Source: Bacteroidales bacterium
GTDB lineage: Bacteria > Bacteroidota > Bacteroidia > Bacteroidales > UBA932
NCBI GenBank assembly: GCA_015060335.1
Contig: SUYR01000001.1
Span: forward strand, 82,466-146,465
Reading direction: 5' to 3'
DNA length: 64,000 bases
The notes below the pieces were generated by a model that saw only the letters and a program-made list of their open reading frames with translations, did not search any database and had not been told where the DNA came from. A program made the position numbers and the translations under genes. Positions 28,462 through 37,628 of this stretch are shown piece by piece (position 1 is the stretch's first letter; each line of letters opens with the position of its first letter).

Positions 28462-29390
28462 TGTCTGTCCTCCCTTTTTCTTCTGTATCCTGCAGTCAAA
28501 GCCATGAAAATCCCTGCGGCAAGAATGATCCAGAGTCCGGTCTTGACAACAGGATACCAGCCGTCCCTGACACATTCGAGTGTGCTTGTGCCCATCTCCT
28601 TGTCATATCCCACCTGATATATCTTCCAGATGCCGACCTGAGCCGGATGATTGACCTTGACATCGAAATGCCTTTCGCCTTTCCTGTCCGATACGGTTAT
28701 TCTGGAAAGGAACATCTTTGGCTCTCCTTTCTGCATCGTGATGGTCTTTCCGCTCGGAAGACGGATTTCCTCAGGGGGATATTCTTCCATTATGAATTCA
28801 TCCAGCCTTATCATGAACGGAAGCACGGAAGTCCGTCCGGTTTGAGGAGATATGCCGACATGCTGCTGCTCTCCCTCCCTGAAGATTATTCTTGCCCTGA
28901 CCATGTCTCCGCTTCCGAACAAAGCTGCTGCGAGTACGATGAACACGGCAGAATGTATTACAGTAGCAAGCGCGGGGCGTTTTCTCCAGTTTCGTATTTC
29001 ATCTATTGCACGCATGCCAAGAACGGTGATGAAATACAGCAGCATTATGCAGAATGGCCAAGAGGTGGACATTGAACGGAATCCGAGAGCACCCCAAAAC
29101 CCTTCAGTAGAGCCGTTCTGACCGGTAAGACCGAACAGCAGAGTCATTACCAGCATACCTGCAAGAGATGAGATGCAGGCGTAGTGGTCACTTAGCTGCC
29201 TGACCCATGTCAAGCGCTCCGACTTTGCGCTCAGAAGGATAAGTGCATAGATATAGTTGATGAATAGGATCAGTCCCAGCGGATATCTTATCCAGTCAGG
29301 TCTTATGTTCCCGAATATAAGCTGAAACGCCACGCCGACTGCAAACAGCAGGGCGCAGCGCAGAAAGGCCCTCTTATAACCCCATTTCAT
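28458..29390 (-). CDS. resB: ResB-like cytochrome c biogenesis protein (System II)
   Basis: Four-TM layout with large extracytoplasmic domain (FMIRLDEFIMEEYPPEEIRLPSGKTITMQKGEPKMFLSRITVSDRKGERHFDVKVNHPAQVGIWKIYQVGYDKEMG), next to ccsA. Confidence 0.85.
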   Translation of the reverse strand: MKWGYKRAFLRCALLFAVGVAFQLIFGNIRPDWIRYPLGLILFINYIYALILLSAKSERLTWVRQLSDHYACISSLAGMLVMTLLFGLTGQNGSTEGFWGALGFRSMSTSWPFCIMLLYFITVLGMRAIDEIRNWRKRPALATVIHSAVFIVLAAALFGSGDMVRARIIFREGEQQHVGISPQTGRTSVLPFMIRLDEFIMEEYPPEEIRLPSGKTITMQKGEPKMFLSRITVSDRKGERHFDVKVNHPAQVGIWKIYQVGYDKEMGTSTLECVRDGWYPVVKTGLWIILAAGIFMALTAGYRRKREDRQ

Positions 29391-29392
29391 AG

Positions 29393-30286
29393 TTATGCAA
29401 GTTTCCATTGTGAGCGCAGCAGCTCTACAGCGGCAGGCACAGTCTGGTTGCGGTCTCCGTCCGTTCCGCACTCGAAGCTGATGTATTTGTCATATCCGAG
29501 CTGCTTGAGTGCGCGCATGCCATCTATATAATTGTCGAGTTCTCCGTCTTCGCCCGGCATCCTTCGATGTCCGCGACTGGCGACATGAACATGCTGAAGA
29601 TACTCTCCGGCAGAGATGAATGCGGCATAATCGGATGTCTCCTCCTGCATATGCCAGAAGTCTCCCATGCATTTTACGCCGGCACTTTTTGAATCGCGAC
29701 AGATAGCGGCTGCATCTGCAACCTGACGCAGGTAATGTGCCTCCTTGCGGTTGAGCGGCTCAAGAATCACCGTAGTATTATGTTTCAATGCGTATTCTCC
29801 AAGCTCATGCATCTGCTCGCAGAGGTACTCACGGGTCTGGAGGGTATGAGGCAAGGCCGGTTTCTGATGGTTGAACACCGGTACCATTATGACACCTGTC
29901 GAGCCAAGTTCTCCCGCAGCTGCAATTATATCACGTATAGATGAGTCAAAAGCAGCTTTCACAGCAGGGTCTTCCGCGAGTATGAATCCCTCAAATCCAG
30001 CGCAGATTGCACTTGTCTTGATATCTCTTCCCCTAAGTGCCTGCTGGAGCTCGTTAACCCTGTCTGCAAGACCACGTCCTCCAGGCTCCAGGGCAGCAAT
30101 ACCGAGAGCCTCCATATAGTCAAGCCTCTCATTCAGGTCCTTTCCCGGTGCCGTCTTCTCCTGGAAGGAGAGTTTCAGATCGGATCCCTTTTCTGATCTG
30201 TGTGGTGTCGAGCACGAAAGCACTCCCAGCGGAGAGGCTGCCAGAGTCAGTCCGGCAGCTCCCAACAAGAATTCACGCCTGTCCAT
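29393..30286 (-). CDS. Tat-exported sugar phosphate isomerase/epimerase-like TIM-barrel protein
   Basis: Tat-like MDRREFLLGAAGLTLAASPLGVLSC. AP2Ec/xylose-isomerase-like barrel (VILEPLNRKEAHYLRQVADA, GDFWHMQEE, HVHVASRGHR, YDKYISFECG). Confidence 0.88.
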   Translation of the reverse strand: MDRREFLLGAAGLTLAASPLGVLSCSTPHRSEKGSDLKLSFQEKTAPGKDLNERLDYMEALGIAALEPGGRGLADRVNELQQALRGRDIKTSAICAGFEGFILAEDPAVKAAFDSSIRDIIAAAGELGSTGVIMVPVFNHQKPALPHTLQTREYLCEQMHELGEYALKHNTTVILEPLNRKEAHYLRQVADAAAICRDSKSAGVKCMGDFWHMQEETSDYAAFISAGEYLQHVHVASRGHRRMPGEDGELDNYIDGMRALKQLGYDKYISFECGTDGDRNQTVPAAVELLRSQWKLA

Positions 30287-30288
30287 GA

Positions 30289-31629
30289 CTATTTCGCAAC
30301 ACCAGGAGTCATGACAACATGCCTGCTCATATCCATAGGTCCGAGTTCAAGCTTCTCCTGCATATAGTCAAGATCGGACTGGCTCATCTGATCCCAGCTT
30401 ACAGTACTTCCTGCATATGCAGATTCACGTCCCATCACACCTGCAAGACATGATACCGCACAGTCGATAGCCTCATCAAGTCCCTTACCCTGTCTGATAT
30501 GGTTGATGGCATCAACATGCTCAAGGACGTAAGGATTATGCTGCTTGAAGACCTCTCCCTTGTCATATTTCCATATTACATTGCCGTTGAGGTCCTTTAT
30601 CTCATGGTCAAAGCTGTTCCATGAACCTTTTGAGCCGAATATCACTTCTCCTACAGCATTGCTGCAACCGTCTATCTGGCGGCACATGCTGTGAAGATGA
30701 ACTCCGTTCTCCATTTCAAAATCCACGCTGAACATGTCATACTGATCGCCTGTAATACGTCTGTGACGGGCTCCGAAGCCTGTTGCCTTTGCCACCTTGA
30801 GTCCCGACATCCAAAGGAATACGTCGATATTGTGGACATGCTGCTCTACGATATGGTCGCCCGACAGCCACTTCCAGTTCACCCAGTCACGGATCATCCA
30901 TTCCATATCGCTCCAGCCCTTTTCTCTGTTCTTGTACCAGAGCATTCCCTGATTCCAATATACATTTCCTCCGGTAATCTCTCCGATCATTCCTTCTGAA
31001 ATCTTCTGGAAAGCCTCAACATAAGGACGCTGGTGATGACGCTGGGTTCCGCATACCACTACAAGGTTTCTTGCCTTTGCCTGCTTTGCTGCAGCCATTA
31101 CTGTCCTGTACCCCTTTGCATCCACGGCGATAGGCTTCTCAAGGAAGCTGTGAACGCCCTTTTCTACGGCATATTTGAACTGCTCCGGACGGAATACAGG
31201 CGGAGTCGTGTTGATTACGTAGTCAACGCCTGAGTCTATGAGCTTCTTATATGCGTCAAATCCGATAAAGCATTTCTCGTCAGGAATCTCCTGATTGTAT
31301 CTGTCTCTGATCTTTTTGCGGAGAGACTCAAGCCTGTCCGGAAATACATCGGCAAGCGCAACTATCTTCACTCCATCTGCAGCCTCCATCACATTGTCAA
31401 CGGCTCCGGATCCTCGCCCGCCGCATCCGATGACACCGACTCTGATCTCTTTTCCATCAGCCGCTTTGTCAGGAAGTTCCGGGATATAATATGATCCGGC
31501 TTCTCTGAGGGGAGTGTTCTTTGACTTGCCTGCGCATGATGATACCAGTGCAGAACCTCCGATAAGTCCTGTGACTCCCAGCAGTGCAGATGCCTGAAGG
31601 AAGTCTCTTCTGTTCATTTCCTTGCTCAT
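30289..31629 (-). CDS. Tat-exported Gfo/Idh/MocA family oxidoreductase
   Basis: MNRRDFLQASALLGVTGLIGG Tat signal, Rossmann IRVGVIGCGGRGSGAVDN, EKPIAVDAKGYRTVMAAAKQA, VVCGTQRHHQRPYVEAFQKI. Confidence 0.93.
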   Translation of the reverse strand: MSKEMNRRDFLQASALLGVTGLIGGSALVSSCAGKSKNTPLREAGSYYIPELPDKAADGKEIRVGVIGCGGRGSGAVDNVMEAADGVKIVALADVFPDRLESLRKKIRDRYNQEIPDEKCFIGFDAYKKLIDSGVDYVINTTPPVFRPEQFKYAVEKGVHSFLEKPIAVDAKGYRTVMAAAKQAKARNLVVVCGTQRHHQRPYVEAFQKISEGMIGEITGGNVYWNQGMLWYKNREKGWSDMEWMIRDWVNWKWLSGDHIVEQHVHNIDVFLWMSGLKVAKATGFGARHRRITGDQYDMFSVDFEMENGVHLHSMCRQIDGCSNAVGEVIFGSKGSWNSFDHEIKDLNGNVIWKYDKGEVFKQHNPYVLEHVDAINHIRQGKGLDEAIDCAVSCLAGVMGRESAYAGSTVSWDQMSQSDLDYMQEKLELGPMDMSRHVVMTPGVAK

Positions 31630-31640
31630 AGTTTATGTTG

Positions 31641-33170
31641 TTAATTATTGTTTGTCTTTATATGTTCCGGCACCTCGCACACGACTCTGAATCCTATTCC
31701 CTTTACATCGGAGTACCACCAGATGCTCTTCGGATTCTGCGGGTCCGTGCGCAGCCATTCATCATGTCGGGTATGTCTTCTCGCCGCACTTCTCACTTCT
31801 GCAGCATCGTCGTTGTAGTGACCACCGCGGACTACGTGTTCTTCACCTTCAGCAGGACCCTTAGGGTCGAGTTCCCCGTCCTGAACTGATGAATATGCAT
31901 CTTCCGAGTACCAGTCTTCGCAATATTCCATTACGTTGCCGAGCATATTCTTCAGACCGAACGGATTAGGCTTCACCTTGTCCGGTGTCAAGGTGCGGTT
32001 GCCGCTGTTGTTCATATAGACAGCGTGGCTTGAAATGCTTGTGGTGTCGGGCTTGAATATACCTTTCAGGAAGCCTTCGTTCGAGAACTTCTTGGGATTT
32101 CCCTCAAAGAAGTAAGGCGTGTCTGTGCCACCTCTTGCTGCATATTCCCATTCAGCCTCTGTAGGCAGACGGTATTTCTTTCCGGTCTTCAGAGACAGCC
32201 ACTGGCAGAATGTCTGTGCAGAATAGTGTGTCATGGTAATAGCGGGACGGTCTCCCATTCCCCAGCCTTGGTCAGGAAGTCCGAATGGTGGGGTAGGACC
32301 GCTTACGGCATCGATGTCTTTGCGGGAATTGTTTGCATATATTACTGCAGGCGGTGTTCTGCCCTCTGACATTGTTTCAGAGTAGAATGCCCAGAACTGG
32401 TCCCATGTCACCTCTATTTCTCCCATGAAGAAAGGTGATATCCTTACCCTGCGCTGAGGCCCTTCGTCGTTTCTTCTGCAAGGTTCGTCTTCAGGGCTTC
32501 CAAGCTGGAATTCTCCTCCAGGTACTGCAATCATGCTGATTGAGGCTGCTGTTCCGGGAACTGTCTCAATGAAATCCTCAAATTCACTAATCTCCGCTGC
32601 TGCTGCATGTATCTCACCGCTTGGTCTGAATACTTCCTTGAGTGTCCCGTGCTTGTAGTTGGGATTGTAGTGACCTGCGTCCAGATGGCAGCTGATGCAC
32701 TGCAGGTCCAGTTTCTTCTCATTTTCTTCATAATAGAGGTGAGCTGTGATGCCGTCATCTGTAATTCCTTCCGGGAAGAGGTTGATATGGCATTCCTTGC
32801 AGGATTCGTTATAGACTATCCTGCTGGCATATTCAAGTTCTCCCTTCCTGTCCCAGTCGATTGACTCTGGATCCTTTGTCATGTTGGACCAGATGTCTTT
32901 CAGACCCATTCTGATCTTTGTATAAGCATATCTGAATGTGCCTTTTGGGGGTAGGTGGCACGCAGCGCAGTCTGTCTTTGTTCCACTGCCGTTGATGTAG
33001 TGGTATGACTGCATGTAGCTGGCATCGGACTCCGGATGAGAGTGGCAGGACATGCAGGACTCGTTCATCGAACTCCGCGTCCATGCCGAATTGAATGCCA
33101 ACATCAGGGACAGTCCCACCACGAAACCACCCAATGCTCCAAGAAGGAATCTGTTTCTATGCTTGCCCAT
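31641..33170 (-). CDS. NapC/NrfH-like tetraheme cytochrome c fused to a SUMF1/FGE-sulfatase-type domain
   Basis: N-terminal TM anchor and four CxxCH motifs (CMSCH, CAACH, CKECH, CISCH). C-terminal MIAVPGGEFQLGS...YRLPTEAEWEYAARGG...NVMEYCEDWY...VRGGHYN...GFRVV. Confidence 0.93.
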   Translation of the reverse strand: MGKHRNRFLLGALGGFVVGLSLMLAFNSAWTRSSMNESCMSCHSHPESDASYMQSYHYINGSGTKTDCAACHLPPKGTFRYAYTKIRMGLKDIWSNMTKDPESIDWDRKGELEYASRIVYNESCKECHINLFPEGITDDGITAHLYYEENEKKLDLQCISCHLDAGHYNPNYKHGTLKEVFRPSGEIHAAAAEISEFEDFIETVPGTAASISMIAVPGGEFQLGSPEDEPCRRNDEGPQRRVRISPFFMGEIEVTWDQFWAFYSETMSEGRTPPAVIYANNSRKDIDAVSGPTPPFGLPDQGWGMGDRPAITMTHYSAQTFCQWLSLKTGKKYRLPTEAEWEYAARGGTDTPYFFEGNPKKFSNEGFLKGIFKPDTTSISSHAVYMNNSGNRTLTPDKVKPNPFGLKNMLGNVMEYCEDWYSEDAYSSVQDGELDPKGPAEGEEHVVRGGHYNDDAAEVRSAARRHTRHDEWLRTDPQNPKSIWWYSDVKGIGFRVVCEVPEHIKTNNN

Positions 33171-34207
33171 TATAGAATTCCTGTCAGTTTTTCAGCAAGT
33201 GAGAGGAATGCAAGTCCGTCCGGGCGGGATGACAGGGCGGCAGGCTCTCCGCAGTCTCCACCTTCGCGGATACTCTGCACAATAGGAATCTGTCCCAGAA
33301 GCGGGATGCCATATTTCTCGGCCATCCTGATGCCTCCGTCACGTCCGAAGATATAATATATCTCGTCCGGATGCTCTGCAGGGGTGAACCATGCCATATT
33401 TTCCACAAGTCCGAATATCGGCTTGTTTACGCTTTCGTTGCGGAACATGTTCACGCCTTTCTCCACATCGGCAAGAGCCACGTCCTGCGGCGTGCTGACA
33501 ATCACTGCTCCCTCGAGAGGAATGTCGTGTACGAGGCTGATATGGATATCTCCTGTTCCCGGCGGCATGTCGATAAGCAGAAAGTCCAGCTCGCCCCAAC
33601 GTACCTGCAGAATCATCTGCTTGAGTGCATTACAAGCCATAGGACCACGCCAGATCAGAGCCTGCTCCGGTTTGGCAAAATAGCCGATGGACATCCACTT
33701 CACGCCATATTTCTCATATGGCAGGATGACTTCCTTCTCTCCTTCGAGTATCGCATCCGGCACCATGCCTTCAGAGGCTGTCATCTTAGGAACGGACGGG
33801 CCATATACGTCTGCATCGGCAAGTCCGACCTTGTATCCGAGTCTGGCAAGAGCCACAGCAAGATTCACGGATACGGTGGATTTTCCGACTCCTCCCTTAC
33901 CGGACGCTATGCCAATGATATGCTTCACCTGTGACAGCTCTTCGAATCCGAGGTCAAGACCAGGCTTCTTTTTCGGAGCAGCCTCCCTGATTACAGTCTT
34001 AATCTCCACCTGAGTGCCTTCAGGTGCGTTTCTGATGACTGCCGCTTTTGCACTTCCGATCAGATACTCGGCAAGAGGATCGCGGTGTTTTGCAAAGCCG
34101 AGGGTGACGACAATCTTGTTGCCGTCATCCTCTATGCCCTCTATCATGCCCAGCTCGACGATATTCCTGTCCTTTGCCGGGTGCTCCACTTCCTGGAGCC
34201 ACTGCAT
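33170..34207 (-). CDS. apbC: Mrp/NBP35-family P-loop ATPase, Fe-S carrier
   Basis: Deviant Walker A GIASGKGGVGKSTVSVNLAVALA, DADVYGPSVPKM, DMPPGTGDIHISL, N-terminal DUF59-like region. The ORF is open to 34231. Confidence 0.92.
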   Translation of the reverse strand: MQWLQEVEHPAKDRNIVELGMIEGIEDDGNKIVVTLGFAKHRDPLAEYLIGSAKAAVIRNAPEGTQVEIKTVIREAAPKKKPGLDLGFEELSQVKHIIGIASGKGGVGKSTVSVNLAVALARLGYKVGLADADVYGPSVPKMTASEGMVPDAILEGEKEVILPYEKYGVKWMSIGYFAKPEQALIWRGPMACNALKQMILQVRWGELDFLLIDMPPGTGDIHISLVHDIPLEGAVIVSTPQDVALADVEKGVNMFRNESVNKPIFGLVENMAWFTPAEHPDEIYYIFGRDGGIRMAEKYGIPLLGQIPIVQSIREGGDCGEPAALSSRPDGLAFLSLAEKLTGIL

Positions 34208-34211
34208 TATA

Positions 34212-36398
34212 TCATTTCTTCTGTTTGTCATGTCTCTTTTCTACGATTTTCATCTCATCCACCAGATGTCCTGCTCCACCGAACTTGTCGATGATGAAGA
34301 GCACATATCTGATATCGACATTTATACATCTCTGAAGCTCCGGCTCGAACATCACATCGCTGCTCATAGACTCCCAGTTTCCGTCGAATGCAAGTCCGAT
34401 GAGTTCTCCGTGGGCGTTCATGATAGGGCTGCCGGAGTTGCCGCCTGTGATGTCATTCGTGCTGAGGAATGCCACCGGCATCTGACCGTCTTCCATTGCG
34501 TATTTCCCGAAATCCTTGCTCTCATATAGAAGCTTCAGTTTCTCAGGAACCACAAACTCCCAGTTTTCAGGATCTTCCTTTTCCATTACACCTTTGAGGG
34601 TGGTGTAGTGCCTGTATATGACTGCATCCTTAGGAGAATATCCCTTTACGGATCCGTATGTGAAACGCATGGTGAAGTTTGCGTCAGGATATTTAGGTGC
34701 CTTACCCTTCCACTCGAGAAGGCCTGCGGTATAATTCTTCTGTGCCTTCGCCAGTGCTGCACCAGGATTGGCAGCCTCCTTCTGAGCCTTTGTGCACTCG
34801 TTATAGATGGACATTCCTACGATGCATGCAGGGTCTTCAAGTACAGCCGTTCCTTTTTCTGCCACAGCAGCCTTGAGTGTCTCGGCAGAGGCGAATACGC
34901 TGCTGTCGAACAAACCGTCAACGAAGGCGTCTATATCCATCTGTGCAAAGTCTTCTGACAGGTCTTTGAGATAATTCTCCGGCTTTGCCCTCTCGCGGTA
35001 GAACTTCATCATTGCCTTTGCTACCTTGCGGTCGGTCTCGAATGAGTAGTCGGCATACTGTTTCTCCAGCACGGCTACAGCCTCGTTCAGTGCAGTGAGA
35101 GTGTCCTTGCCTGCCTTTACGCCCCTTGCAGTCAGCCTGTCGAGGGTCATGGCAAAATTGGTGAGCTCGATCCTATAGACAGATTCAAATGCTGTAGTGA
35201 ACGCCAGATTGGCATCTTTCCCTTCATTGACTGCCTTTTCGATATCTCCGAGTGCATTGCCATAGCTGGCGAGTCTTCTGCCCTTGCGGTCTTTTGCAAG
35301 CCACTGAGTGAAAGCGTGCTCCTGCTCTTCTGCCCTTCCTATGATATTGAGCTTGTCGAATGCCAGCTTCATGCCTTGCCATTTCTTCCATCCGTTTGAG
35401 GAACCTGAATATTTGCTTGCGTACTGGATCTTTATCTTAGGGTCGGCGAGCATATCCTCAAGCAGTACGTTCTGACGGACAGTGCGTGCAGCAATGCGGA
35501 TGTCGTTCTGCTCGATCTGGAATTTGAGCTCAGGAGATGTCTGGAAACGTGTAGTACGTCCCGGATAGCCCATGATCATCGTGAAGTCACCCTCCCGGAT
35601 ACCGGCTGTAGATACCTTGAGATAGTTCTTCATTTTCAGAGGAACATTATTAGGAGAGTAATCTGCCGGATTGTTGTCCTTGTCTGCATATACACGGAAC
35701 ATAGAGAAGTCTCCTGTATGGCGAGGCCACATCCAGTTGTCAGTGTCCGCTCCGAATTTTCCGATTGATGAAGGAGGTGCGCCTACGAAACGTATATCTC
35801 TATATACTTTATATACAATAAGATACAGCATATTGTCATTGTAGAAAGACGTGGTCACCACCTTGCAGTGAGGATTCTTCTTTTCTGCCTTTTCTACAGC
35901 AGCCTTGATGACTGCAGCCCTTGCCTGAGCTACTTTGCTTTCGATTTCAGGATTGCCCTTGTACTCTCCGCGAGCCTTCTTTTCTGCGGACTCGAGAGCA
36001 GGAGTCAGGTCTTCCATGTATTCGAGGAAGGTGACTGTAAGACCCTCGCACGGGAGCTCTTCGCTTCTTTTCATTGCCCAATATCCGTTCTTGAGATAGT
36101 CGTGCTCTGTTGAGCTGAGCTTCTGTATATGGCCGTATCCGCAGTGGTGGTTGGTCAGAAGAAGACCTTCATCTGAGACGATCTCTCCTGTACATCCGCC
36201 CCCGAACTGCACGATGGCATCCTTGAGGGAACCGTTGTTTATCTTGTATATCTGATTGGTGGACAGCTCGCAGCCTGCTTCCTTCAGTGCCTTGCCGTTC
36301 ATTTGCTTCAGAAGCGGAAGGAGCCACATGCCCTCATCTGCCCTCAAACTTCCTGCGCATAGCGCCAGGATCGTGATAATGCTGATAAATTTCTTCAT
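34212..36398 (-). CDS. S46-family serine dipeptidyl-peptidase (predicted DPP7-type)
   Basis: ADEGMWLLPLL, LLLTNHHCGYGHIQKLSS, TGGNSGSPIMNAHGELIGLAFDGNWE. A Gly, not Arg, occupies the S1 specificity position. Confidence 0.93.
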   Translation of the reverse strand: MKKFISIITILALCAGSLRADEGMWLLPLLKQMNGKALKEAGCELSTNQIYKINNGSLKDAIVQFGGGCTGEIVSDEGLLLTNHHCGYGHIQKLSSTEHDYLKNGYWAMKRSEELPCEGLTVTFLEYMEDLTPALESAEKKARGEYKGNPEIESKVAQARAAVIKAAVEKAEKKNPHCKVVTTSFYNDNMLYLIVYKVYRDIRFVGAPPSSIGKFGADTDNWMWPRHTGDFSMFRVYADKDNNPADYSPNNVPLKMKNYLKVSTAGIREGDFTMIMGYPGRTTRFQTSPELKFQIEQNDIRIAARTVRQNVLLEDMLADPKIKIQYASKYSGSSNGWKKWQGMKLAFDKLNIIGRAEEQEHAFTQWLAKDRKGRRLASYGNALGDIEKAVNEGKDANLAFTTAFESVYRIELTNFAMTLDRLTARGVKAGKDTLTALNEAVAVLEKQYADYSFETDRKVAKAMMKFYRERAKPENYLKDLSEDFAQMDIDAFVDGLFDSSVFASAETLKAAVAEKGTAVLEDPACIVGMSIYNECTKAQKEAANPGAALAKAQKNYTAGLLEWKGKAPKYPDANFTMRFTYGSVKGYSPKDAVIYRHYTTLKGVMEKEDPENWEFVVPEKLKLLYESKDFGKYAMEDGQMPVAFLSTNDITGGNSGSPIMNAHGELIGLAFDGNWESMSSDVMFEPELQRCINVDIRYVLFIIDKFGGAGHLVDEMKIVEKRHDKQKK

Positions 36399-36420
36399 AA
36401 CTATTCTATAATACCTGTTT

Positions 36421-37032
36421 CTAAAACAATGTTGGCTCCAACTGCTTCAGATGGAAGCTTTTCCTGTGGTGCGGGGTGTATCCGTGTCTGATTATTGCAT
36501 CGACATGCTCTTTGGTCGGATAGCCCATATTTCTTTCCCATCCGTACTGGGGATGCTCCAGAGCCAGTTTTCTCATATAATCATCCCTATATGTCTTTGC
36601 CAGTACCGATGCTGCGGCTATGGAGGCGAACTTGGCGTCACCCTTGACTATGCACTGGTATCTATAACCGTCGAAGGGTTTGAACCTGTTGCCGTCGATG
36701 AGCAGGTATTCCGGTTTTATCTCCAGCCTGCGAACAGCCCTCTGCATGCCGGTAATGGATGCATTCAGTATGTTTATTGTGTCTATTTCTGCCGCACTCA
36801 CCTCTTCTACCGCCCATGCGAGAGCTTCCTGTTCAATAATGGGGCGGAGCTGTTCGCGGGCTTTTTCTGTCATTTTCTTTGAGTCATTCAGCAGGGGATG
36901 ATGGAAGTCTTTAGGCAAGATTACAGCAGCGGCAAAGACAGGACCGGCCAGAGGACCTCTTCCCGCTTCGTCGCACCCTGCCTCAATCAGGTCTGCGTGA
37001 AGATAACTCAACAAGTGGTTTTCATTGTGCAT
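36421..37032 (-). CDS. rnhB: Ribonuclease HII
   Basis: [65 protein letters not shown]. Confidence 0.96.
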   Translation of the reverse strand: MHNENHLLSYLHADLIEAGCDEAGRGPLAGPVFAAAVILPKDFHHPLLNDSKKMTEKAREQLRPIIEQEALAWAVEEVSAAEIDTINILNASITGMQRAVRRLEIKPEYLLIDGNRFKPFDGYRYQCIVKGDAKFASIAAASVLAKTYRDDYMRKLALEHPQYGWERNMGYPTKEHVDAIIRHGYTPHHRKSFHLKQLEPTLF

Positions 37033-37050
37033 CCTGCAAATTTACACAAT

Positions 37051-37437
37051 CTATTTGTCCTCGCCAAGTCTTTTCTTCAACATTAATATGATTTCGTTCT
37101 TGCTGCTTATTGTCTCCTCGTGAGAAGCGACCAGCTTTTCCAGATCGCTGATTCTCCTTTCCAGATTGTCTATCTTGCCTGAATACTCCTGCTGTACCTC
37201 CATGAGAGTGGCACCCTCTATCTGTGAGGGACGATAACCGAGCACGATTTCCTCTGCCGGCGTGTCCAGAAGTGATGCTATTCTGTGCAGGTTGCAGTTG
37301 AGGATGGATGTGTTGCCTTTTTCAAGATCGCGATAGGCGGTGAGTGAAATGCCCATCTGAAGGGCCATGTCTTCCTGTGTCAGTTTTCTGGCCTTTCGGA
37401 GCTTTCGGATATTGTTTTTGATGGAGGTGTTGTCCAT
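37051..37437 (-). CDS. XRE-family HTH regulator with C-terminal coiled coil
   Basis: IRKLRKARKLTQEDMALQMGISLTAYRDLEKGNTSILNCNLHRIASLL, then heptad-rich IDNLERRISDLEKLV. Confidence 0.88.
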   Translation of the reverse strand: MDNTSIKNNIRKLRKARKLTQEDMALQMGISLTAYRDLEKGNTSILNCNLHRIASLLDTPAEEIVLGYRPSQIEGATLMEVQQEYSGKIDNLERRISDLEKLVASHEETISSKNEIILMLKKRLGEDK

Positions 37438-37457
37438 GCCAAGTTGTTTTATCGAGA

Positions 37458-37487
37458 CAAAAGTATCGGTATAACAACTTCGTTATA
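37458..37487 (-). promoter_or_regulatory. Promoter/operator of the XRE gene: -7-like box plus upstream palindrome
   Basis: Minus-strand TACTTTTG (37458-37465) and TATAAC-aacttc-GTTATA (37470-37487), ~20 nt upstream of the start codon. Confidence 0.5.
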
Positions 37488-37628
37488 AACAAGATTTTCT
37501 GGCGAATAGCAAGAAAAACAACCTAAAAAAGAGAAAAAAGCGTAAGAAAAAGAAAAAAACGACGGATTTTATGGCGAACGCGTACATGACTCTTGCATTT
37601 TCTTGACTTTCTTCTCTACTTTGCCCTT

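Noticed and set aside
28461-29075. 204-aa plus-strand ORF opposite resB
   Set aside because: Shadow ORF; the minus strand encodes ResB with an ATGA overlap to CcsA.
31641-33170. Simple sulfatase-modifying factor / FGE annotation
   Set aside because: FGE catalytic cysteines are absent, there is a tetraheme N-terminus, and no sulfatase is in the window.
33230-33250. GGCGGCAGGC match to the intergenic repeat end
   Set aside because: Short match inside mrp coding sequence without the central palindrome; treated as chance.
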